Source of the DNA: an uncultured Clostridia bacterium
Lineage (GTDB): Bacteria; Bacillota; Clostridia; TANB77; CAG-508
Reading direction: 5' to 3'
NCBI GenBank assembly: GCA_947632035.1
Contig: CANRNR010000003.1
Location: 1-64,000 of the forward strand
Length of the DNA: 64,000 nucleotides
A model generated the notes under the pieces. The model made no database searches. It was not told the DNA's origin and saw only the letters and a list, made by a program, of their open reading frames with translations. Within the stretch, counting starts at the first letter, position 1. Every line of letters begins with the position of its first letter. Below are positions 20,399 through 30,350 of the stretch, piece after piece. A program made the position numbers and the translations under genes.

Positions 20399-22129
20399 TT
20401 ATTTTATTTCTAACTTCTCAGCAATTAAATTCCATATGTCATTTGTTTCATATCCTTTTCTCCAGTATGCTGAACCTGCTAAGTTATATTTTGAAACTAA
20501 ATCAAGTTTTTCTGAAAAAGATTTTTCGTCTTCAATCCACATTTTATAAGTATAACCATTTTGTTTATATTCTACATAGTATTGCTTTAAATTATCATCC
20601 CATACTTTTTCTACTCCACTTGGAAGTGAACCTTCTATGTCCTTCATTCCTAAGGCACTTGAACCTGCTACCTTTCCATTATTTTCTTTCCAAAGCCTTG
20701 TATAGAATGGCATTCCTAATATTAGTTTTTCTGGCTTTACTCCTTCTTGTCCTAAAAATTTTCTAACATTTTCTTCTACCCAACCACAACCTGCTGTTGT
20801 ACCTGCTTTATTAGAAGATTCTCCATATTGGTCATATCCCATAAAAATTATATAATCTGCTACTTTTCCAATTGTATATCTATCATAGCATAAAGACCAC
20901 TCTGGCGATCCATCTGGAGCTGTTACATCTACTGATAATACTTTACCTATCTCATTTAGTTTTGGTTCTAATTCTATTAGAAAACGAGAAAAGCTATTTT
21001 TATCTTTTTCATACATATTTTCAAAGTCTATGTTTATTCCGTCTAAATCATACTTAACAATTAGCTCTATGATTTTATCTATCATACTTTCTCTTAATTT
21101 GTAATCATTTAATATTTCTGATGTAGTTTGAATTTGTGATTCATTTGAAATAGATGCCCAAACTTGGTAATTATTATTATGTGCCCATTCTATATATTTT
21201 TTGCCTTGTTCGCCTACATTTTCTATTATTTCACCTTTACCTAGTTCTTTTAATCTAAAGAATGTTGGTGAAATTACATTTATACCATTGATACTTGTTC
21301 CTGTTCTATCTGGTGCAGATACATATTCTGAAAAATAATCCCAAACTAAACTTACTTTTCCTTCTATCAATTTTGTTTCTTCAATATCTTCACGTAATTC
21401 ATTTAATTTGCCCATTGATTTTTCTTTTACATAGCCCAATATTCCATTTTCAGTTCTTACTCTTGTCCATCCTTCTGGAACAGGGTATTCACTTCTATTT
21501 GCAATTATTAGAGTATCTCCTGTTTTTACTTTTGCTACTGTTCTTGAAATATTAGTTGGTTTATATTTTACTGAAATATTTTTTGCAACTGTTGCAATTG
21601 TGTAGGCTCTATCTAAAGAGTCTACTGTAACTATATCAGTTTCTTGTATATATTGTGTATTTATATTGTATACTAAACCTAATTCTGAAAGTGGAAGATA
21701 ATAAGTGTCATCCTTTTTTTCTATTTTTCCTTTAATTATTGTATTAGCACTATTTATACTAATTTGATTACTATCAATTGGTATGCTAGCTATTTTATTT
21801 TCTGAACATGTAATTATTTGATTATATTTTTCATCATATGTAATAGTGTCATCAAAGAAATTTCTTAAATCTTGCATAGAAACATACACTATTCCATCTT
21901 CAATATATACATCTTTCTTTAGGCTTGATGTTACATTACTATTGTTTATTATTAAATTAGTTTTATCTTTTATATCATTTCTTACATAATTCTTACCTGC
22001 TATAGAAAGTACGGCAGTTATCCCAATTAATAGTATAGCTACAACAAATAATTTACAAATGGTTTTTACAATTGTTCTTCCTTTTTTTTCTTTTTTCTCA
22101 ATTCTTTCATTTTTTCCGTGTTTCGACAT
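20399..22129 (-). CDS. membrane-anchored GH18 glycosidase with stalk and SH3 domains (spore-cortex type)
   Basis: 576 residues. A basic cytoplasmic tail and one transmembrane helix (about 24-47), then a copper-amine-oxidase-like stalk domain (about 70-175), a bacterial SH3 domain (about 180-240) and a glycoside hydrolase 18 barrel with the catalytic DGINIDFE motif. Relatives such as YaaH/YdhD act on spore cortex or cell-wall glycans. In this spore-forming context a role in peptidoglycan remodelling or germination is likely but inferred. Confidence 0.85.
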   Translation of the reverse strand: MSKHGKNERIEKKEKKGRTIVKTICKLFVVAILLIGITAVLSIAGKNYVRNDIKDKTNLIINNSNVTSSLKKDVYIEDGIVYVSMQDLRNFFDDTITYDEKYNQIITCSENKIASIPIDSNQISINSANTIIKGKIEKKDDTYYLPLSELGLVYNINTQYIQETDIVTVDSLDRAYTIATVAKNISVKYKPTNISRTVAKVKTGDTLIIANRSEYPVPEGWTRVRTENGILGYVKEKSMGKLNELREDIEETKLIEGKVSLVWDYFSEYVSAPDRTGTSINGINVISPTFFRLKELGKGEIIENVGEQGKKYIEWAHNNNYQVWASISNESQIQTTSEILNDYKLRESMIDKIIELIVKYDLDGINIDFENMYEKDKNSFSRFLIELEPKLNEIGKVLSVDVTAPDGSPEWSLCYDRYTIGKVADYIIFMGYDQYGESSNKAGTTAGCGWVEENVRKFLGQEGVKPEKLILGMPFYTRLWKENNGKVAGSSALGMKDIEGSLPSGVEKVWDDNLKQYYVEYKQNGYTYKMWIEDEKSFSEKLDLVSKYNLAGSAYWRKGYETNDIWNLIAEKLEIK

Positions 22130-22270
22130 TTTACTATTTTTCTCCTTAAATTTCTTTTCTCAACTATATCACAATTTTTGTTTTTCGTGAATACTATTTT
22201 TTATAATTTAATAATTTATTCATTTTTGTCGAATTATGTCACAATTTTTTTAATATATTGGTTTATTTTT

Positions 22271-22657
22271 CTATTGCTTCTTAATTTTAGGTTTTGCTAT
22301 AAGTGATGCTAAATAGCCAAAAAATACTGCTGCTGCAATTCCGCCTGCTGAAGCTTTAACACCTCCAGTAAATGCTCCAAGAAGACCTGCTGTTTTTACT
22401 TCTTGCATAGCACCTTTTGCAAGGTTAGCTCCAAAGCCAAGTAATGGCACGGTAGCTCCTGCTCCTGCAAAGTCAATTAAATATTTATAAATTCCAAGTC
22501 CTCCTAAAATAGCACCGGTTGTTACAAATATAACTAATATTCTGGCAGGAGTAAGTTTTGTTTTGTCAATCAGAATTTGTCCTATTATACATATTATTCC
22601 ACCTACTACAAAACATTTTAAGATTCCTATCCAATCTATACTTTGTATAAAATCCAT
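22271..22657 (-). CDS. spoVAE: stage V sporulation protein AE
   Basis: 128 residues with four hydrophobic segments and the family motif GAGATVPLLGFGANLAKGAM. SpoVAE is part of the spore inner-membrane channel that moves dipicolinic acid and calcium. It follows spoVAD and spoVAC, the conserved spoVAC-D-E order. Ribosome binding site GGAAAGGAA. Confidence 0.92.
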   Translation of the reverse strand: MDFIQSIDWIGILKCFVVGGIICIIGQILIDKTKLTPARILVIFVTTGAILGGLGIYKYLIDFAGAGATVPLLGFGANLAKGAMQEVKTAGLLGAFTGGVKASAGGIAAAVFFGYLASLIAKPKIKKQ

Positions 22658-22715
22658 TTTTTTAATTCCTTTCCAAAGTTTTATTGTTAATTTATTTTTT
22701 CATGCAAAATTCTTT

Positions 22716-23729
22716 CTAGTTTATAGAAGTCTCAATTGCAACCGCATGTGCAATTCCTGGAATGCTTTCTCCTTGTTGAGATGTAGTGGCATTAGTTAAA
22801 GCACCTGTTGCAACTAATAATATTCTATTTAACTTTTTGTCTTTTAATTGTTTAAAGAAATAGCCTGAAAATGTTACACCTATGCATGCACATCCACTTC
22901 CGCCTGAGTGCGTATCTTGTTTTTCTTTATCAAAAATTAAAACTCCACAATCTTCATAATTGTTTTTTATGTTATATCCTTTTGTTTCTGTAAGCTCACA
23001 TACAATTTCTTTTCCTACATAGCCTAAATCACCTGTAATTATCATGTCATAATAACTTGGTTTTCTTCCAGTATCCCTAAAATGTGTTATTAAAGTATCT
23101 ACTGCAGCTGGTGCCATTGCAGCTCCCATATTATTTGCATCTTTTATTCCCATGTCTACAATTTTTCCTGGTGTTACCATTGTAATATATGGTCCACTTC
23201 CATTTTCTCCAACAACTGCTGCACCTGACCCTGTTACTGTCCATTGTGAAGTTGGTGGTCTTTGATTTCCAAGTTCTAGTGGAAAACGGAATTGTTTTTC
23301 TGCACTACAAAAGTGACTGGATGTAGCACATAAAACATTTCTAGCAGCTTTTGCATCTACAAATATACTGCCTAAGCATAAGCTTTCCACAAATGTAGAA
23401 CATGCTCCAAATACTCCAAAAAATGGTATGTTTAATTCTCTTAGTCCAAAGCTTGATGATATACATTGATTTAATAAATCTCCTGCAAAACAGTAATCTA
23501 TTTGGTCTGCTGGAACTCCTGATTTTGTAATTACAGAATTTACAGTTTCTTTAATAATTTTGCTTTCTGCCTTTTCCCATGTTTTTTCTCCCCAAAATTC
23601 ATCTTCTAAGCATTGGTCAAAGTATTTTGCGAGTGGTCCTTGTCCTTCTTTTGGACCTACTATACTTGCTACTTCAACGATGGTTGGAGGATTTTGTAAT
23701 TTTATTGTTTGTGCTCCTAAACGCTCCAT
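22716..23729 (-). CDS. spoVAD: stage V sporulation protein AD
   Basis: 337 residues with the thiolase-like SpoVAD fold: GAQTIKLQNPPTIVEVASIVGPKEG at the N-terminus (quoted in part), AGDLLNQCISSSFG and SGGSGCACIGVTF. SpoVAD binds dipicolinic acid. It has no clear Shine-Dalgarno sequence before the ATG, and a 216-bp AT-rich gap separates it from spoVAC, which is unusual for this operon. Confidence 0.93.
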   Translation of the reverse strand: MERLGAQTIKLQNPPTIVEVASIVGPKEGQGPLAKYFDQCLEDEFWGEKTWEKAESKIIKETVNSVITKSGVPADQIDYCFAGDLLNQCISSSFGLRELNIPFFGVFGACSTFVESLCLGSIFVDAKAARNVLCATSSHFCSAEKQFRFPLELGNQRPPTSQWTVTGSGAAVVGENGSGPYITMVTPGKIVDMGIKDANNMGAAMAPAAVDTLITHFRDTGRKPSYYDMIITGDLGYVGKEIVCELTETKGYNIKNNYEDCGVLIFDKEKQDTHSGGSGCACIGVTFSGYFFKQLKDKKLNRILLVATGALTNATTSQQGESIPGIAHAVAIETSIN

Positions 23730-23945
23730 TATTTTATCGCCATATAAATTTTGCTTATATAAATGTATTATTTATATTGTATATTTCTATACTTTATTTT
23801 ATATTTCTATTTATACTTGCGAATTTATATGGACTACTCCTTTATATTAAATTTAGGTTTTTATTTAAAGGCTAAACCTATAAACCATAAATTATTATAT
23901 TTCTTGCTGTCTTTACATTGCTGATTTTGTACTTCTATATAATTT

Positions 23946-24389
23946 CTACATAAATAAAAGTGCTATTATTCCAACTATTACAGATGCTGAAATACCAAAT
24001 ACTAAAACTGGACCTGCTACTGTAAACATTTTTCCTCCAACTCCCATTACATATCCTTCTGATTTATATTCAATAGCTGGAGAAACAATAGAATTTGCAA
24101 ATCCTGTGATTGGAATTAAAGAACCTGCACCTGCAAATTTTCCAATTTTATTAAATACATTTAATCCTGTTAAAATTGCTGATATTGCAATAAGCACAAT
24201 AGATACTATTGTAGAAGATGCTGTTTCATCTAACCCTTTGAATTTACAAAAATCCATTATAATTTGTCCTATTGTGCAAATAAGACCACCAACCCAAAAT
24301 GCATTAAAACAATTTTTTAATATTGGTGAATTTGGAGATTTTTGATCTACATAGTTACTGTATTCTTGTTTTGTTTCAATTGGTTTCAT
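23946..24389 (-). CDS. spoVAC: stage V sporulation protein AC
   Basis: 147 residues. A hydrophilic N-terminus is followed by four membrane segments with the family motifs NCFNAFWVGGLICTIGQ and FAGAGSLIPITGFANS. SpoVAC is a mechanosensitive channel subunit for dipicolinate movement in spores. Ribosome binding site GAGG. The genes spoVAA and spoVAB are not in this cluster. Confidence 0.92.
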   Translation of the reverse strand: MKPIETKQEYSNYVDQKSPNSPILKNCFNAFWVGGLICTIGQIIMDFCKFKGLDETASSTIVSIVLIAISAILTGLNVFNKIGKFAGAGSLIPITGFANSIVSPAIEYKSEGYVMGVGGKMFTVAGPVLVFGISASVIVGIIALLFM

Positions 24390-24490
24390 TTTATTTTACC
24401 TCGTATAATTAAAATATTCTAATTATACTCTCCTTTCCTTTTAAAATTTCGTGTAATATTCTTACTTGGTCTTACTAATTATCTGTGTTA

Positions 24491-24703
24491 TTAATCTCTG
24501 TCTCTGTCAATTACAAAGCATAAATCTAAATCCACAAAATATTCGACTAATCTTTTTCCATCAATTTTTGCTCTTTGTTCTAAAATTTTTACTTCTGATA
24601 AGTAATCAATCGTTTTTGAAGCTTCGCTAACAGCTTGAACTACTGCATCTTTCCAAGATACTGTTGAAGTAGCTGTAATTTTTAAATGTTTTTCAATTCC
24701 CAT
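24491..24703 (-). CDS. dodecin-family flavin-binding protein
   Basis: About 70 residues when started at the ATG at 24703, which has AAAGGA upstream. The track start is 12 codons longer. The pattern ITATSTVSWKDAVVQAVSEASKTI...VKILEQRAKI matches dodecins, small dodecameric proteins that store flavins or CoA. It lies upstream of spoVAC on the same strand, with about 100 bp between. Confidence 0.8.
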   Translation of the reverse strand: MGIEKHLKITATSTVSWKDAVVQAVSEASKTIDYLSEVKILEQRAKIDGKRLVEYFVDLDLCFVIDRDRD

Positions 24704-24998
24704 TTTGTTCATTCCTTTCACTGTGCCATATATGCACAAAATTTAATTTTTAATAAACTAATGATATTCATTTACTGTTTTTATTTTTTCCAAAAATATG
24801 AGTTTTATACAAAAAAAGTTAAATTAAAGCAATGACTATTTTTCGACTTTTTTCTTAAAAACATATTCCCTTTTTCGTTAGAATATAGTATAATAGAATT
24901 GTTGTTAAATACTATTTACATATATTTATTTCAGTTTAATTTTTCACTTAATTATTTTTAATACATAACAATAAATAAATTATAGGAGTATATTTTTT

Positions 24999-25445
24999 AT
25001 GTGGTATATATGGTTAATTTTATCAGGTATTTTTATGATTGCTGAAATAGTTACAGTAGGCTTTTTAATTTTTTGGCTTGGGGTTGGTGCCCTAATTACT
25101 ATGCTTGTAAGCTTTATAACTGATAATATTATTGTTCAAACTGCAGTTTTTGTAATTAGTTCTACACTTTTAATATTCTGTACAAGACCTTTTGTAAAAA
25201 AACTTACTAAAAAAGATAAAGACGTTGTTACAAATGCATTTGCTATTGTTGGTAAAAAAGCTCTTGTAATTAAAGATATTAATCCTACATTAGGAGCAGG
25301 ACAAATTAAAGTTGATGGTCAAGTTTGGTCTGCTAAGTGCGAAGATGATACAATAATTGCACAAGGTACAGAGGTTTATATTTTAAAAATCGAAGGTGTA
25401 AAAGCAGTTGTTACTGCAAATGTAAATCAAGCTTCTAATGTATAA
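24999..25445 (+). CDS. NfeD-family membrane protein
   Basis: 148 residues. Two or three N-terminal transmembrane helices (MWYIWLILSGIFMIAEIVTVGFLIFWLG...) precede a C-terminal OB-fold NfeD domain (GKKALVIKDINPTLGAGQIKVDGQVW). NfeD proteins usually partner stomatin-like SPFH proteins in the membrane, and the next gene is exactly that. Ribosome binding site TAGGAG. Confidence 0.9.
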   Translation: MWYIWLILSGIFMIAEIVTVGFLIFWLGVGALITMLVSFITDNIIVQTAVFVISSTLLIFCTRPFVKKLTKKDKDVVTNAFAIVGKKALVIKDINPTLGAGQIKVDGQVWSAKCEDDTIIAQGTEVYILKIEGVKAVVTANVNQASNV

Positions 25446-25553
25446 TGCATATTAAATAGTTTTATTGTGTTTTAGTATAATATGTTAATTCAAGTTTATT
25501 ATTAGATTTTAATATTTTATATATATTTATAATTATTTAAGGAGGAATTTTTT

Positions 25554-26462
25554 ATGTTATGGGTTTTATTAGTTTTACTTGTCATCGTTTTAGTTATTGC
25601 ATTTAACACCATAAAAATTGTTAGACAATCTGAAGTCTACATTATAGAAAGACTTGGTAAATTTCATAAGGTAGCTGATGCTGGTCTTACTGTAATTATT
25701 CCATTTGTAGACCATGTTCGTAGTGTTGTAAGTTTAAAACAACAAACTATGGATATTCCACCACAAGGTGTTATTACTCAAGATAATGTTACAATTACTA
25801 TTGATACAGTTGTGTTCTACAAAATTACAGACCCTGCTAAAGCAGTTTATGAAATTCAAAATTTAAAGAAAGGTATTGAATATTTAGCTATTACTACTAT
25901 TCGTGATATTGTTGGTAAAATGGACTTAGATGCTACATTTAGTTCAAGAGATGCTATTAATGATCGTTTAAGAGTAATTCTAGATGAAGCTACTGACCAA
26001 TGGGGTTGTAAAGTAGATCGTGTTGAAATTAAAGATATTACACCTCCTGCAGATATTCGTGATGCAATGGAAAAACAAATGAATGCAGAGAGAAATAAGA
26101 GAGCTTTAATTCTTCAAGCTGAAGGTGAAAGACAATCTGCTATTACACTTGCTGAAGGTAAAAAAGAAGCTGCTATATTAGAAGCAGAAGCTGATAAAGA
26201 AGCTAAAATTAGAAGAGCTACTGGTGAGGCTGAAGCTATTATAAAGGTTGCTGATGCAAAAGCACAAGAAATTCATGTAGTATATGATGCTATGATGAAA
26301 GCAAACCCTGATGATAAATTAGTTCAATTAAAATCTTTAGAGGCTTTAAAAGAAGTTGCTAATGGAAGTGCTAATAAAGTATTTATTCCATTTGAAGCAA
26401 CAAAAGCTTTAGGTAGCTTAGGTGCCATTTCTGAAGTTGTTAAAGATAAGAAAAAAGACTAA
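25554..26462 (+). CDS. SPFH/band 7 (stomatin/paraslipin-like) membrane protein
   Basis: 302 residues. An N-terminal transmembrane helix, the SPFH domain (VYIIERLGKFHKVADAGL... VVSLKQQTMDIPPQGVITQDN, quoted in part), and an Ala/Glu-rich coiled coil (about 180-240). Forms membrane microdomain scaffolds. Pairs with the NfeD gene 108 bp upstream. Ribosome binding site AAGGAGG. Confidence 0.93.
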   Translation: MLWVLLVLLVIVLVIAFNTIKIVRQSEVYIIERLGKFHKVADAGLTVIIPFVDHVRSVVSLKQQTMDIPPQGVITQDNVTITIDTVVFYKITDPAKAVYEIQNLKKGIEYLAITTIRDIVGKMDLDATFSSRDAINDRLRVILDEATDQWGCKVDRVEIKDITPPADIRDAMEKQMNAERNKRALILQAEGERQSAITLAEGKKEAAILEAEADKEAKIRRATGEAEAIIKVADAKAQEIHVVYDAMMKANPDDKLVQLKSLEALKEVANGSANKVFIPFEATKALGSLGAISEVVKDKKKD

Positions 26463-26525
26463 AATTAAATAAATATATTAACATACTCTAAAAATAAAAT
26501 ATTAATTTTTAATATTAGTTTTAAA

Positions 26526-26565
26526 AAATTCCTATTTTGTAAGTTTCAAAATAGGAATTTTTTTA
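26526..26565 (+). terminator. terminator of the nfeD-SPFH unit
   Basis: Arms AAATTCCTATTTTG and CAAAATAGGAATTT followed by five or more T. Confidence 0.9.
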
Positions 26566-26628
26566 CTTATTTTAGTTTTTTAAGCTTATTTTTTAATTTT
26601 CTATGAGAAGCATCTTTTTGAATTATTT

Positions 26629-27874
26629 TTACTCTACTGTATCATCTTTTATATAATATTTTGTTCCAAGCATTTTATCTGGTAAATATTGTTGCTCAAC
26701 CCAATGACCTGGATAATCGTGTGGGTATTTATACCCTACACCATAACCTTCTTTTGCCATTCCGCTCTGCTGGTGCATTTCTAATGTGCATTGGTATTGT
26801 TCCTGTATCTTTATTGGCAACATCTGCTAATGCCTTTTCTATTCCTAAATAAGCACAATTAGATTTTTTTGAAGTTGCTACATATACAGCAGCATCTGCT
26901 AAAATGATTCTGGCTTCTGGCATTCCTACCATTGTAACTGCTTGCATAGCTGATGTTGCAACTACTAGTGCATTAGGGTTTGCCATTCCTACATCTTCTG
27001 CTGCTGCAATTACTATTCTTCTTGCCATAAATACAGGGTCTTCTCCTGCATTTAATGCTCTTGCTAAATAAAAAAGTGCTGCATCTGGGTCGCTTCCCCT
27101 CATAGATTTAATAAATGCACTTATATTATCATAATGACTATCACCTTTTTTATCAAATATTGCTTTTCTTGTTTGTACACATTCTTTTGCTATTTCATCT
27201 GTAATTGTTATAAAGCCATTTTTATCAACGCTAGTTGTAAGCACCGCAACTTCTAATCCATTTAGAGCTGTTCTTACATCTCCATTTGAAGTTTGTGCGA
27301 TTTTCTTCAGAGTGCTATCTTCTACTTTTATGTTATATGTTCCAAGTCCTTCTTCTGCTGTTAATGATTTTTTCAAAACTTTAAATATATCTTCATCGGT
27401 TAATGGATTTAAGTGAAATACCATTGACCTAGATATAAGAGCTTTGTTTACTTCAAAATATGGATTTTCAGTAGTTGCACCTATTAATATAACTGTACCA
27501 TTTTCTACATATGGAAGCAAAGCATCTTGTTGCAATTTATTAAAGCGATGAATTTCATCTATGAATAAAATACATTTTCCAGATGGATTAAGTAATGTAT
27601 TTTGTGCTGTTTCTATTGCGTTTTTTATATCAGCTACACCTGATGTAACTGCATTTATTTTTATAAATTTATATTTTGTTGTGTTACTAATTACTCTTGC
27701 AAGTGAAGTTTTGCCACATCCAGGAGGTCCCCATAGTATTATGCTAGATAGTCTATCTGCTACAACTGTTCTATATAAAATTTTATCTTTACCTAATATG
27801 TGCTCTTGTCCAACATAGTCATCTAATGTTTTTGGGCTCATTCTGTATGCTAATGGTTTATTTAAATCTACCAT
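26629..27874 (-). CDS. rarA: replication-associated recombination protein RarA (MgsA), read through a +1 frameshift at CGGA
   Basis: AAA+ clamp-loader-like ATPase that acts at stalled forks. Walker A GPPGCGKT, Walker [12 protein letters not shown], sensor region GATTENP. The frame set by the start ends at 26729, after the sequence [12 protein letters not shown]. The expected C-terminal end ([20 protein letters not shown]) is in the +1 frame and ends at 26629. Deleting the C of GAG-C-GGA gives [20 protein letters not shown], which aligns to the family without a gap. The break is an in-frame CGG followed by A, as at four other sites. Frameshifted pseudogene or assembly error are the alternatives. 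Confidence 0.88.
26761..26764 (-). other. C-GGA +1 frameshift site in rarA
   Basis: Zero-frame codons GAG CGG AAT. The restored reading is GAG (C) GGA ATG. The glycine aligns with the Gly of the family segment KGAKKLGHG. The zero frame stops 13 codons later. Confidence 0.75.
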
Positions 27875-27935
27875 TTATAATCCTCTTTTCCGCTACTCTT
27901 TATTTTTTCATTCTTCAATATTATTTTTTAATACT

Positions 27936-28000
27936 AATTATTTATTTTAATTATTTATTTTAATTATTTATTTTAATTATTTATTTTAATTATTTATTTT
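27936..28000. repeat. 13-bp tandem repeat, five perfect copies
   Basis: Unit AATTATTTATTTT five times in the rarA-ruvA gap, with a diverged sixth copy near 28006-28018. Simple AT-rich minisatellite, non-coding. Confidence 0.85.
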
Positions 28001-28086
28001 TATAGTAATTATTTATTTTGCATTCTTTATTATTTTTCTTATTTATATTCTTATCTTATTTCTTGTTTATCATTTTATATTATTTC

Positions 28087-28704
28087 TTATAATCCTTTTG
28101 CCAAGTTTCCTAAAGCTTTTCTAATTATATCTTCTACGCTTAAGTTGTTAATTTCTACTTTTGATAAAGCTTCTACAACTTCTCTCTTACTGTAGCCTAA
28201 TACTTGAAGTGCACTAATTGCTTCTTCTACATTTTCATCTTCTACAAATTCTAGTTTAGATGTACCTTCTTCTTTTTCCTCTTCTGCTAAAAGTTCTTTT
28301 TCTTTCTTTAATTTATCTTTTAGCTCTAAAATAATTCTTTGAGCAGTTTTAGGTCCTATTCCTGGTAATTTTTTTAATATACTTATGTCATTTGAAATAA
28401 CTGCTAATGCAAATTGTGATGGCGTAATGTTTGATAAAATTGTAAGCCCTACTTTTGCTCCTATTCCACCAACAGATAAAAGTAATTCAAATAATCGCAA
28501 TTCTTCGTTATTTATGAAGCCAAATATTGATACATCATCTTCTCTAACTCTCATGTATGTATGTACTTTTAAGACTTCCCCGATTTGTCCTAAATTTTGA
28601 ATTGATGATTGTGGCATAAAAATTTTATATCCAATTCCATTTACATCAATTACTATATAGTCCTTTGTTTTTAATTCTAAATTTCCTTTTATATATGCTA
28701 ACAT
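28087..28704 (-). CDS. ruvA: Holliday junction helicase subunit RuvA
   Basis: 205 residues. An N-terminal OB domain (MLAYIKGNLELKTKDYIVIDVNG, quoted in part), tandem helix-hairpin-helix motifs (ISNDISILKKLPGIGPKTAQ) and the C-terminal RuvB-binding domain (ISALQVLGYSKREVVEAL). It binds four-way junctions. ruvB is not next to it in this window. Instead rarA, another fork-repair gene, follows. Ribosome binding site AAAGGAAG. Confidence 0.95.
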   Translation of the reverse strand: MLAYIKGNLELKTKDYIVIDVNGIGYKIFMPQSSIQNLGQIGEVLKVHTYMRVREDDVSIFGFINNEELRLFELLLSVGGIGAKVGLTILSNITPSQFALAVISNDISILKKLPGIGPKTAQRIILELKDKLKKEKELLAEEEKEEGTSKLEFVEDENVEEAISALQVLGYSKREVVEALSKVEINNLSVEDIIRKALGNLAKGL

Positions 28705-28824
28705 TTTATCTTCCTTTCATACTTTTTGTTTTTTATTTTATCATAAGTTTTAAATTTTGCAAGAGTTATTTGCAAATTTTTGTTTGTAAATATTTTTCAT
28801 TTTAATTTACTTCACTATACTAAA

Positions 28825-28857
28825 GCAAAAAACTCAACTTTAAAAGTTGAGTTTTGC
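28825..28857 (-). terminator. terminator after the Thr-rich secreted protein gene
   Basis: Arms AAAACTCAACTT and AAGTTGAGTTTT with a short loop, symmetrical and possibly bidirectional. Confidence 0.75.
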
Positions 28858-28900
28858 TTTCTTTATTCAAGAAATTGTAACACATACTTACAAGTAAGTG

Positions 28901-29719
28901 TTAAGGAGTTGTTCGATACCAGTAATCTTTAAGCGAAAATCCATTTTCAAGCAACCACCTTATCAGGTCATCCGGATTATCAAAGTTTGGAATATCAATG
29001 CTACTCCCACCCTGATTGTTGGAATTTCCTCCTTGATTATTGTTCCAGTTTCCACCAGAATTATTACCAGGATTATTATTCCAATTGTTTCCTGGATAAT
29101 TACCAGGATAATTCCCTGGATAATTGCCAGGATAATTTCCAGAATCACATCCAGAATCGTCTCCTACATATATCTCATCTCCATTAAGATCATCATCATT
29201 TTCTTCTACATATTCCGTTTCGTCTTCTTCAACATACTCCGTTTCTTCTGTAGCTGATGTCTTTTGCGTAGATGATTTTCGTGTAGTAGATTTAGTAGTT
29301 CTACCAGTTGTTGTAGTAGTTACCCTTGTAGTAGTTAGCGTTTTGGTAGTTTCTGGTGCTGCTGTAGTTTTTGGTACTGTAGTAATTTCTGATACCGTGG
29401 TTACAGCTGGTGATATTGTAGTTTGCTCATGTACGGATGTCTCGACTTGGCTAAGAGTGGTAATGCTTGGCTGTTCTTCCGTTGGTGATGTGGTTTGCTC
29501 GGGTTTCTTGCTTAATCCTGTATCTGTTGTTACATTAGTGTGCACTTCGTTTTCATTGGTAGGAGATTCCTTATTTACATTCGGAACTACCTTGTTGATA
29601 CCTTTAAAAATAATGCACAAAAAAACAAGTAAAATAAGGACTGTAAAAAGAAAACGAGTTAAAACCTTTTGGTTGCTAGCTTTTTCTTTAATGAATATGT
29701 TCCGCTCTTTCTTTTTCAT
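28901..29719 (-). CDS. membrane-anchored Thr-rich and Gly/Asn-repeat surface protein, unknown
   Basis: 272 residues. A basic N-terminus and one transmembrane helix (about 23-43), then a Thr/Ser/Pro-rich region (about 60-165), an acidic EYVEE repeat (about 170-190), a GNYP tandem repeat with Asn/Gly-rich sequence (about 200-250), and a short conserved-looking C-terminus (DNPDDLIRWLLENGFSLKDY). Probably a low-complexity surface or spore-coat-like protein. Base composition and codon use differ from its neighbours, and it has an in-frame CGG (codon 6, Arg), which is otherwise absent from native genes here. Possibly acquired. Confidence 0.6.
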   Translation of the reverse strand: MKKKERNIFIKEKASNQKVLTRFLFTVLILLVFLCIIFKGINKVVPNVNKESPTNENEVHTNVTTDTGLSKKPEQTTSPTEEQPSITTLSQVETSVHEQTTISPAVTTVSEITTVPKTTAAPETTKTLTTTRVTTTTTGRTTKSTTRKSSTQKTSATEETEYVEEDETEYVEENDDDLNGDEIYVGDDSGCDSGNYPGNYPGNYPGNYPGNNWNNNPGNNSGGNWNNNQGGNSNNQGGSSIDIPNFDNPDDLIRWLLENGFSLKDYWYRTTP

Positions 29720-30054
29720 GTGAAAATCTACTCCTTTTCAAATTTGTTAAATGGCTATGCCATTCTTATGTACATTATATCATTTTTTTATTGATATTTC
29801 AAACTTTTCTTTTCATCTATACTATCAATTTATAAACAATATATTTTAGTCTCAATTATTTTTAAACCATTTAATATTTTAGTCTCAAATATTTTTTTAT
29901 TATTTAATCTAAATATCTTTTTATTATTTAATATTTTCAGTCATAAATATTTTTAATTTGTAAATATTTTTAAAAAAGTATTGTTTTTTTTGCATATTTG
30001 TGTTAAACTTATGAATAGTCAATTTTAGATTTCGCATATAGGAGGTGCATTTTA
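29720..30054. other. AT-rich intergenic region with degenerate repeats
   Basis: No ORF. Holds diverged copies of a TTTAGTCTCAA-TATTTTTTTATTATTTAA-type repeat (about 29840-29970), and the rpmB ribosome binding site (TAGGAGG) at its end. A promoter for rpmB is expected but no clear consensus is visible. Confidence 0.5.
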
Positions 30055-30252
30055 ATGGCAAAATGTGATATTTGTGGAAAAACATTATCTCATGGAAATC
30101 AAATTAGTATTGCTCGTTCTCATGTTAGTAGAAGAGCTACAAGAACTTTCAAACCAAATTTAAGAAGAATAAAAGCAATTATTAATGGTGAACCAAAAAC
30201 AATTCATGCTTGTACAAAATGTTTACGTTCTGGAAAAGTAACTAGAGCCTAA
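30055..30252 (+). CDS. rpmB: 50S ribosomal protein L28
   Basis: 65 residues. AKCDICGKTLSHGNQIS at the N-terminus and HACTKCLRSGKVTRA at the C-terminus provide two CXXC pairs, so this is the zinc-binding form of L28. It faces spoVM, its classic neighbour in Bacillus. Ribosome binding site TAGGAGG. Confidence 0.96.
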   Translation: MAKCDICGKTLSHGNQISIARSHVSRRATRTFKPNLRRIKAIINGEPKTIHACTKCLRSGKVTRA

Positions 30253-30289
30253 ATAAAATTGTTTTTATTAATTTGAATAAGTAAAAAGT

Positions 30290-30321
30290 GAGACTATTAT
30301 ATTCACTAATAGTCTCTTTTT
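30290..30321 (+). terminator. terminator of rpmB
   Basis: Arms GAGACTATTA and TAATAGTCTC followed by five T. Confidence 0.9.
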
Positions 30322-30350
30322 GGTACTTATTTTTAAAATAAGTATGTATT

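Noticed and set aside
27936-28018. Regular short repeats resembling an array
   Set aside because: The 13-bp units are contiguous with no spacers; this is an AT-rich minisatellite, not CRISPR.
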